A stretch of 64,000 nucleotides of DNA from Crocodylus rhombifer. Lineage: Eukaryota; Chordata; Crocodylia; Crocodylidae. The stretch covers positions 124,001 through 188,000 of the forward strand of contig JAVSML010024434.1 of NCBI GenBank assembly GCA_038503035.1, in the 5' to 3' direction. The translations under genes were made by a program, and so were the position numbers. Positions 56,623 through 64,000 of this stretch are shown in pieces. Positions within the stretch are counted from its first letter, which is position 1. Each line of letters begins with the position of its first letter. Below the pieces are notes generated by a model, which was given only the letters and a program-made list of their open reading frames with translations, searched no databases and was not told where the DNA came from.

Positions 56623-58974
56623 AACTAATCTATACTACTCTGTATGGAAAGTTTCTGTACTCTTAGAGGGGAATTACAAGTGGGATGGTGCATTGAACAT
56701 TCAAACAATGAAGTGCATCAGAGTGCTCTCTTAACTCAGCTTCAGAATCTAACTTATTAAAATGGGAACAAAGACAACTCTTGTCTAACCAACTGGGTGG
56801 GTTTCAAGCCAGCTCTAAGACAGAAGCTCAAGTGAGCTACTGAAGGGACAGATAATATAATCCTACTCATCTATACGTCTTCTGGCATAGCATGCATGCC
56901 TCTTACTAAAGGGGATCAGTGCTTTCTCACCCTGCACAAAAACAAAACAGGAGTATCTTGCAGGGTTTTGCTTCATTTCTGGATCTTGAGAGAAAGTCTA
57001 ATCCTTTAGAGCTTAAAGAATCGCCTCCTTCTTACTACATGCATTATGGCAAATTAATTGCTGGTGGAACTCCACCAAAAGGAGTGGTGTTCCACCAAGG
57101 ATGAAATTGGCCCATTCTCATTTTTGAATTTGTGAGTTATTTAATCTATTGAGTTGCTGTTGCAATAAAAGTAATTTCCAATCAATTACTTGAACATTTT
57201 TTTAAAAACCAGTAGGGAGCAGAGGACCCTGCAGAACAAAGAATTGGCTTTTCATGCAAATGCTTTTGGTAATTACAAGAGAATATAAAACAGACCTAAT
57301 CTCAGCCAGAAGGAGAAAGGGTGTCTTGACAAGGTGCTTTTCAGAGTTTACTTGGCATCACGATCAGCACATTTGTTATAAGGTAAGGTCTGAAAGGAGA
57401 GAGGAGGGTATTAAAGTTCTTGTCACCACAGAAAAACTCTCTCTTCAATACTAAAAAATTTCAGCTAAGAAGGTGATGCAGGGTAAATGGCATTTGACGA
57501 TTTATTAGATGTTGTTTTTGGCGGTACTGCCATGACCATGCCTCACATTACAAGCCACAGCATTGTACCCCTGAATTAGAAAAGACAGACAGCTGTGTTC
57601 ACTCAAATGAGTGAGAATAATCAAAGATCAGCACTGTTTGCTGACAGCCCCTGCTGCAAGGGTCCAGCTGTCTCTGAAATTTTCCCTTCACCTCACAGGG
57701 TTGCACCTCTGCTCTTTAGATTGTTTTTTTAAAGCCTATGAACTGGAGATGGCAGGTTGCTTGGCTGGTTACTAATGGAGCATATTGTGGAGTCTGCTAC
57801 ATTGCAGTAGGATTTCATAAGCTTGACACGTGCTACAGATAAATGGCATTGATGTCATGGGCCAGAGATATCTCTATCTTCAGTCCGATGTAGAACATCT
57901 GAGGATTAGCTCTGGAGTTGCCTATGAACAAGATCTGTGTAATGCATCAGGCAGAAAGCTCATCGCATTGTTAGCCTGTCAATCCCCGTGAGACCCTCAG
58001 TATGGTTCATAATCTTTCTGGTGATGTTCCTCTACCTGTGTCTGCAGTGTGCGTATGCTCCTAGTGTTCACTGGTATGCAGAAAGCTTCCCAGTGCCTCC
58101 TTCTATGCCACTCTGACTTCTACATTTTTGTTTCCAAAATAGGGCCAAGTGAATAAATGATTCTTTGATTCAGTGGCTGAACCAAAAAATAATACTCATA
58201 TAATTTTCAGGTTGACCCAAAACCAAATATTTGGTGAATCAAAGCAGTTCACTTTCAAATGTTTAGTTTGACCTAGATAAATAGGTTGGTTTCATTTATG
58301 GGGGCATTTTTAAATGAAAGTAAAGGGCTAGATGAAAGGAGGGGGTGGGTGGGGGGGAAGTTAGGTTCTGTTTACAAAACTGTGGAGGAGGTGGTGGCTT
58401 CTGCCCTGTTATTGCCTATGGCCCCATGGTTAGGACATTCTCCCATAATGTGGGTGATTCAGGTTCAAATACTTTGTTTGCCAGATTGGGGGAACAATTA
58501 ACTGTTGTGCTGTAGGTTGTTAAAGGATGATTATCTTGTTGAAACTCTGCTACTTGGTATAGAATAGTTAAATATGCATTGGAGCTGGGGCTGGAACCTA
58601 GGGATATGACTTCAATATGTGCCCTCGCAGTTGATCTAGAAAGAGTTATTCACCTTCTTGCTTCATTGTTTTATTCTGATGAAACTATTCACCAAATTCA
58701 GCTTTAATTTGTAAATAGTCTCTGATCAAACCAAACCCCATTGTTTAGAGTAAATAAAGTATTCACCAAAGTAATCTCTTACTCCTACTCTGAACCTAGA
58801 AGTCAGAAGCCATTTGTATTCAGCTTCGCAGTCTGGTTCAGATAACATTCAGCTTCCACCCTTTATCAGAATCAAATATAAACCTTTCTTGCAGTTCTGA
58901 TATTTGGGGAGGTTTCCCCCCTGTTGCTGGTGCTCCTTTTCAATTCTGGCTGAGACTGAAACTGGAAGTAATGA

Positions 58975-59130
58975 TGCAGGATATTCTATTGTGTTCAGCA
59001 GGAAGGTTTGGTTTTCATTTCTCCCTTTGCCACTAATTTGCTGGGTGGCCTTTTAAAAGTCACTTCCACACTCTACATCTCTCTTTTACCATCTGTAAAA
59101 TGGCAATAAAAATAGCAATCGGTATACAGG
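58975..59130 (+). repeat. MIR-like SINE
   Basis: ctttgccactaatttgctgg, gtggccttttaaaagtcact and ttttaccatctgtaaaatgg reproduce the MIR core and 3' part in order. Confidence 0.65.
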
Positions 59131-60054
59131 CCAATGTGAGACTCAACATCAGTGGTTCTAAAGTATTCTGAAGAGATGCAGCGACATTAGTATCAGAATG
59201 GAATAACAGTCATAGGAATATAGGAAGTGCTGTACATCTCACACAACAACTTCTGCAGACTTTAAAGCTTTGAAGAGGCTGCTGCAGTACTTGTTTAGAT
59301 CAGTGAAGTGGGTCCCTGAGGCCTTCTAACCGGCCAGGAAACTCACCCCTCATGTTAGCAAGACTGCCAGTTCTTATGCTCATAGTCTCCATCTCATTCT
59401 GAGGTATTCCTGCTGAGGCAAGACTGTAGGACTGGAAACCCTTGCTTTCAGTCCCCAAAGCAGCATATCTGAATGAGAATCTCTGCTACCTGTCAGTGGT
59501 GTACAATCACTTCTCAGACTTCTAGTCATGACATTGCTTTTTTACCTGGGACAGTCTCATGCCATTTAAGTACTGGTTGTAGGATATTAGCAGTTCTCAT
59601 TTTGGGGGCCTTCAAAACTTCAGCCCATTATCAGGATGCTTTGTAACAAACAACTTTCTGACAGAAGACAATGAATATTTGATGAGTATCATCCCATTGT
59701 ATCATGATGCAGTGTCATTTTGATGCAGGATAATATGGTGTCAGAGCATCTTCTGTTATATCGAAACTCACTGCCATAATGCTATGACATCACAACATAC
59801 ATTTCATGACATCACAATACACAAATTCCTCCTGTCAAACTCCAAAAATGTAGCATCCACTAGGTGGCAAGACCATTACAGAGAAAGCAGATTGTGCTTT
59901 GGTAACCTCTAGGCCTATGTTTCTGTACCTTTAATTTTACAAACTCCAGCTACCTTCATATGCCCAGCAAGGGTCCTTCCCAGCCCTAGATTTTTGCTAG
60001 AAATGAGCAGACTACAAAAGGTCAGAAGGTTTGTTTTGGACCAGTACCAGATAT

Positions 60055-60233
60055 ATATCTAAACCTCTTGAACCTGGCAAACAGGGGACTCCTTCTGGAA
60101 ATCTTCAAGAGGAGACTGGACAGACACCTTGTTGAGATCATTTGATATCAGCAATATTCCCGCCCGGAGCAGGGGGCTGGACTCAATGATCCTTCGAGGT
60201 CCCTTCCAGCCAATAATTTCTATGATTCTATGA
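60055..60233 (+). mobile_element. CR1 3' tail
   Basis: aatcttcaagaggagactgg, gagcagggggctggactcaa, tgatccttcgaggtcccttc and tttctatgattctatgac: a typical CR1 end with an intact tail of two TTCTATGA-like repeats. Confidence 0.88.
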
Positions 60234-60964
60234 CCTTTCTGCCACTGCTTCTTTCCCTTATCACCACAACAGGATATGTGAGGGACACAAAAAAGCTGGG
60301 GGAGAGGCACTGAACGGAGTGAACTTTTTCAGTCTACAGACAAAGGTTGGTTCTTATTTGATTTCATCTTGGGCAAAGGTTTGGGTTAGATCTTATTCGG
60401 TCCCAATGCGTTTGCCTAGTCACGTTACTGTACCATATTCCCTTCTCTGGACCTATAAAATCTATTCTGTCCCAAGCTTGTTGGTCTTTCCAAGTAGCAC
60501 ATCTACAGCCCAGCTGGATCTGCTTATCTGTCATTATCTGCCTGCTTTTTCCCATGTATGGGAGTGGGGGTCCATTTCTACTCAGCTACTTTTCTTTCAG
60601 TCCCTTCAGTGCTTTTCAAATAAAAATCATTTGGATGCCCTGTGCTTTTAGTGGCTGTGCTGCTTGGATGGGGAATTCATTCTTGCAGGACTTTAGCCAA
60701 GACTTGCTTGCTCTCTCTGTTTTCCTTGGTGAATGCTCCTTACATCTCAGTGATTGATTCTGTTTGATTTTGATTGTTCCGGGATGTTTGCATGAAAGGT
60801 GCTACCTAAGCATAATCTGTGATATATTGTCTTTGCTTAATAGGAGCTGATGCCTGGAGTTTAGGAGAGTTTGGCCCTTCACTGGGATTGCTTTTTATTT
60901 TCAAGGTTTCAGGCAATGCAGCATGCCCTGTTCACTGTAAGTCTGAAAGGGGTTATGTTTAGTA

Positions 60965-61150
60965 CGGGGTGGGCAATTATTTCAGGCAGATGACCACTTA
61001 CTGAGTTTTGGCGAGCCATCGAGGGCTGTATGACAGGCGGCCAGGGGCAGATAAATATTCATTTTCTAAATATTTTAGGGGCCCCACGGACCAGATAGAA
61101 TGACCTGGCAGGCCACATCTGGCCCGCAGGCCGCATTTTGCCCACCCCTG
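60965..61150. mobile_element. hAT MITE (family B, 186 bp)
   Basis: Flanks gtttagta (60957-60964) and gtttagtg (61151-61158) agree at 7 of 8 bases. Left terminus CGGGGTGGGCAATTATT, inverted right terminus CAGGGGTGGGCAAAAT. It shares gaccacttac/gagttttggygagc with the 813-bp element at 19007. Clearly too short to encode anything. Confidence 0.88.
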
Positions 61151-61754
61151 GTTTAGTGGCACAGTGTTGATCACTCCTGTGTCTCTCAAGCCTTTGGACT
61201 GCTCTGTGGGGGGAGGGATGGGACAATATTCACAGTTTTCTCAGGACTGTGATTGAAAGCTCCATTGCTGACAACAAAAAAGTTGAATCAAGAAACTGAG
61301 TGGGTAGAACATGGCATTTCACAACCTGTGCAGCTGTTCAAATAAGTGGGCAAGAACTTCCCCACTCCTGAAACCCCCAAAATTTTGGAATCAAGTGTAG
61401 AAACCAGACCCAGATAATTTGTACATACTGAACTATTACTGTACCAGCATCATATCCTCCTCCGCAGGTCACACCTTGCCCCTGCCAGATGGTTCAGCTA
61501 AATGAAAAGGATATGACTTTGGCTAAGGTGAATTTTCAGCATATTCTGTGGTTATAGCCAGAGATCAAAACATTTTGGGACACAGGGCAACAACCCACTC
61601 AAGAAGTAATAAAGAGCCCAATTCACCTTTCAATAGCACAAGCTTTACTAAGACTATGGAGTAGCAAATTAATACCTAATGTTACTAAGTATTTAGATTT
61701 CATCTTCTCTCCAGACAGGTTTCAGGAGTGCAGCCTAATGGCAGTTTTTAATTT

Positions 61755-62000
61755 ATGAAGGAGAATGGTCTCGTGGTCAGGGCCCTGGACTCGATTCCCC
61801 AGATCTGTATTTAATTTGTATCTCTAACACATGCTGCCTCTGCAGCCTTAGGCAGGTCCCTTAATCACTGTGCATTCAATGGCCTGTTTGTAAAATGTGG
61901 ACCATAATGCTTCCCTATCCCAGAGGGGTCTTTTGAGGATAAATCATCAGGTGCTCAGATATAATGGGCATACAGTTTTAAAAGCCTCAAAATATGTACA
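61755..62000 (+). repeat. MIR-like SINE
   Basis: tctcgtggtcagggccctgg, actcgattccccagatctg, gcaggtcccttaatcactgt and tttgtaaaatgtggaccata give the tRNA-like head, core and 3' part in order. Confidence 0.7.
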
Positions 62001-63120
62001 AAAATACATAGTTCCTGAGGTGGTAAGATAGTTACTGTCACTGGGGACCAAATGATGTGCCAAAGTACAGTAACAGCATGATCTTTCAATGAAAGGACTC
62101 GTCAACAAGGGTGAGAAGTGCACACCTAATTTTTTTCAGTGCAGTGTTGCTATGACTGTAATTATAAGTATTTGTGCATAACATGAGCTTGCTTAGCCAT
62201 GCTTGGCTACATTCGTTCACTTGATTTCCTAGGGTAGTCATGCTAATTGTTTGTGCAAATTCCTACTTAACTTGTTGGCCCATGCTATATTTTATGTGTA
62301 CAGTATATAACATGCACCTGCATCCCTCACTTAGCTTGCTTTTTACTTTTCTCTTTCGAGGTGGCTTCTACACATTTCTAGTTATGGGCTAAAGAAACAC
62401 TCCACTCAAAGAAGTACTTGCCAGTAAGTAAATTTTCTCTGTTAAGATGTAACATTTCTCTTGGTGTTGCCTTAAACTATAATTATTATTTCTTAGTCTT
62501 CAATTCCTTGAATATTTGTGAATCACAACTTAAACCTCATGATGGGTTCAGTTTTCCTGAATCCCTTTTTCTTGGTGACTGTCACTCTTGGCTTTCTACA
62601 AAAAAAGTGTTTTAAGGAAGAAAATATTATTTATTTTTGATGAGCAAATAATGGAAGGAATGTCCTGTGAATAGTCACTCAAGAAAGTATGAGCTTTTCA
62701 AATTTTATTAGTGCATTTTTAGCTCAAATGTTTGCTGAAAGGAGATTTAAAATTTGTAATGTGTATTTATTTGATTAGTTAGGAGTGTCATAAGTTCTTG
62801 TTTCTGTTTCTTCATTGGACATGTGTAACGGACCAACACATTACAAATGATGACTGTTTCGGTCAAATGTGCAATTCACAATTTGCGCTTTGATAATTGG
62901 CTTACTTTAACAAATTGTAGCCTGAAGTGGGAATTTAAATGCCTAAGCAAGGGTCACAGTATAAATGATCTGTAGATTGAAAACTAGCAACAGAAGAAAC
63001 TAAAAATATGTTGGATCAAGACTTTCACAACGTTAATTGCAAAGAGAAGCATGGTAACACTAGTAGAATAAGCAAATATGACATGCCCTGTGTTCTCTTG
63101 TTTGCTTCTTTACTGTGTTT

Positions 63121-64000
63121 ATAGAATCATAGATTCATAGAAGTCAGGTCAGAAGGGACCTTATAGATCTTCAAGTCCAACCCCCTGCCAGGGCAGGAGA
63201 AAAAAAGCTGGGCTCAACTGACTCCAGATAGGTAGGCATCCAGCCTCCTCTTAAAGACCCCCAGGGTAGGAGCCAGCACCACCTTCCTTGGAAGTTGGTT
63301 CCAGATCCTAGCTACCGTGACCGTGAAGTAGTTCTTACGGATGTCTAATCTAAACCTACTCTCCAACGACTTGTGGCTGTGATTCCTTGTTATGCCAGGG
63401 AGCGCTAGGGGAAACAAGGTCTCTCCCAAACCCTTCTGTCCCCCCTAGTGAGTTTATAGATGGTCACCAGGTCCCCCTCAGCCTTCTCTTGTGAAGGCTG
63501 AACAGGTTCAGGTCCCACAGTCTCTCATTGTAGGCTCTGCCCTGTAGTCCCCAGATCGTGCGGGTGGCCCTCCTCTGGACCCTGTCAATGTTGTCCACAT
63601 CCCTCCTGAAGTGGGGCGCACAGAACTGGACAGAGTACTCCAGCTGTGGCCTGACCAGTGTTGGATAGAGGGGGAGGATCACCTCCTTGTCCCTGCTAGA
63701 GATGCACCTGTGGATGCACGACAAGGTGCAGTTAGCCCTGCCAACCGTGACCTCGCATTGTTGGCCCATGTTCCTCTTGGAGTCAGTAATGACTCCAAGA
63801 TCCCTTTCTGCCTCTGTGCTCTCAAGAAGGGAGTTTCCTATCCTATAAGTGTGGTGCTGGTTACTACTGCCCAAGTGCAGCACCCGGCACTTATCAGTGT
63901 TGAAGCACATCCTGTTTTTGCTAGCCCACCCCTGTAACCTATCCAGGTCTTGGTGCAATCTTTCCCTCCCTACTAGCGTGCTCATCTCCCCCCATATTTT
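63121..64000 (-). mobile_element. CR1 retrotransposon running off the window end
   Basis: Tail atagaatcatagattcatag at 63122, then on the - strand SRFRLDIRKNYFTVTVARIW (63429-63214) and a longer frame (63985-63464) with MCFNTDKCRVLHLG, EAERDLGVI, LPLYPTLVRPQLEYSVQF and DRVQRRATRTIWG. A one-base loss near 63450-63465 changes the frame between them. This is the longest CR1 piece and it continues past base 64000. Confidence 0.93.

Larger units (their letters stand above)
51721..64000. other. Intergenic DNA upstream of FITM2
   Basis: No coding exon could be recognised. In human the next gene beyond FITM2 is R3HDML, but I found no CAP-domain exon here. The interval carries CR1 copies (52.1, 55.7, 60.1 and 63.1 kb), a VNTR (52.6 kb), Penelope-type and hAT-type pieces and MIR-like SINEs. 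Stretches 53.9-55.6, 56.7-58.1, 59.2-60.0 and 62.1-63.1 kb show no identifiable feature. Confidence 0.7.

Noticed and set aside
51721..64000. R3HDML exons expected from human gene order
   Set aside because: No CAP-domain motif was found in any frame; the gene may start past the window.
1..64000. CRISPR arrays, bacterial-type operons, tRNA or rRNA genes
   Set aside because: Nothing in the sequence supports them; the DNA is clearly a vertebrate nuclear locus.

Overview
This is vertebrate nuclear DNA from a reptile, most likely a crocodilian; a turtle is the main alternative. It is intron-rich and dense in decayed transposons, with CR1 non-LTR retrotransposons of the sauropsid type as the commonest class. 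A Penelope-like element, MIR-like SINEs and several families of short non-autonomous hAT-type DNA transposons also occur. The species assignment is an inference from repeat style, not from a database match.

Two protein genes can be fully supported. GDAP1L1 (GST-fold GDAP1-family protein) runs on the + strand. Its exons 2-6 lie at 8156-8348, 15822-15995, 26916-27013, 27719-27833 and 38056-38399. They join in frame to 307 residues, exactly the part of the 367-residue mammalian protein after its 60-residue first exon; exon 1 was not found and probably lies before the window. FITM2 (ER lipid-droplet factor and acyl-CoA diphosphatase) runs on the - strand. Exon 1 is 51475-51303 and exon 2 is 50682-50067, giving 262 residues with the catalytic histidines at 155 and 214. 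The tail-to-tail order GDAP1L1 > < FITM2 is the same as in human 20q13.12.

Layout: 1-8155 is presumed intron 1 of GDAP1L1, with a 1.8-kb hAT-type element at 4991-6764. From 8156 to 38399 are the GDAP1L1 exons and introns, with two hAT-type elements back to back at 19.0-20.4 kb, one at 22.2-22.7 kb, a CR1 at 29.1-29.9 kb, a hAT nested in a CR1 tail at 30.3-31.0 kb and a Penelope-like element at 35.9-37.1 kb. From 38400 to about 45700 is the GDAP1L1 3' UTR and intergenic DNA, with a second copy of the 5-kb element family at 44.4 kb. About 45700-50066 is AT-rich DNA that may include a long FITM2 3' UTR. FITM2 and its CpG-island promoter occupy 50067-51720. From 51720 to 64000 is upstream intergenic DNA with several CR1 copies, a VNTR and a small hAT MITE.

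The two genes are neighbours, not an operon, and there is no evidence of joint function. The most noteworthy material is in the mobile elements: several hAT-type families whose ends can be fixed by matching 8-bp target duplications, one with internal tandem monomers of about 150-170 bp, and a Penelope-like element with a decayed GIY-YIG domain and a perfect 16-bp direct repeat at both sides. I saw no CRISPR, bacterial operon, tRNA, rRNA or intact autonomous transposon.
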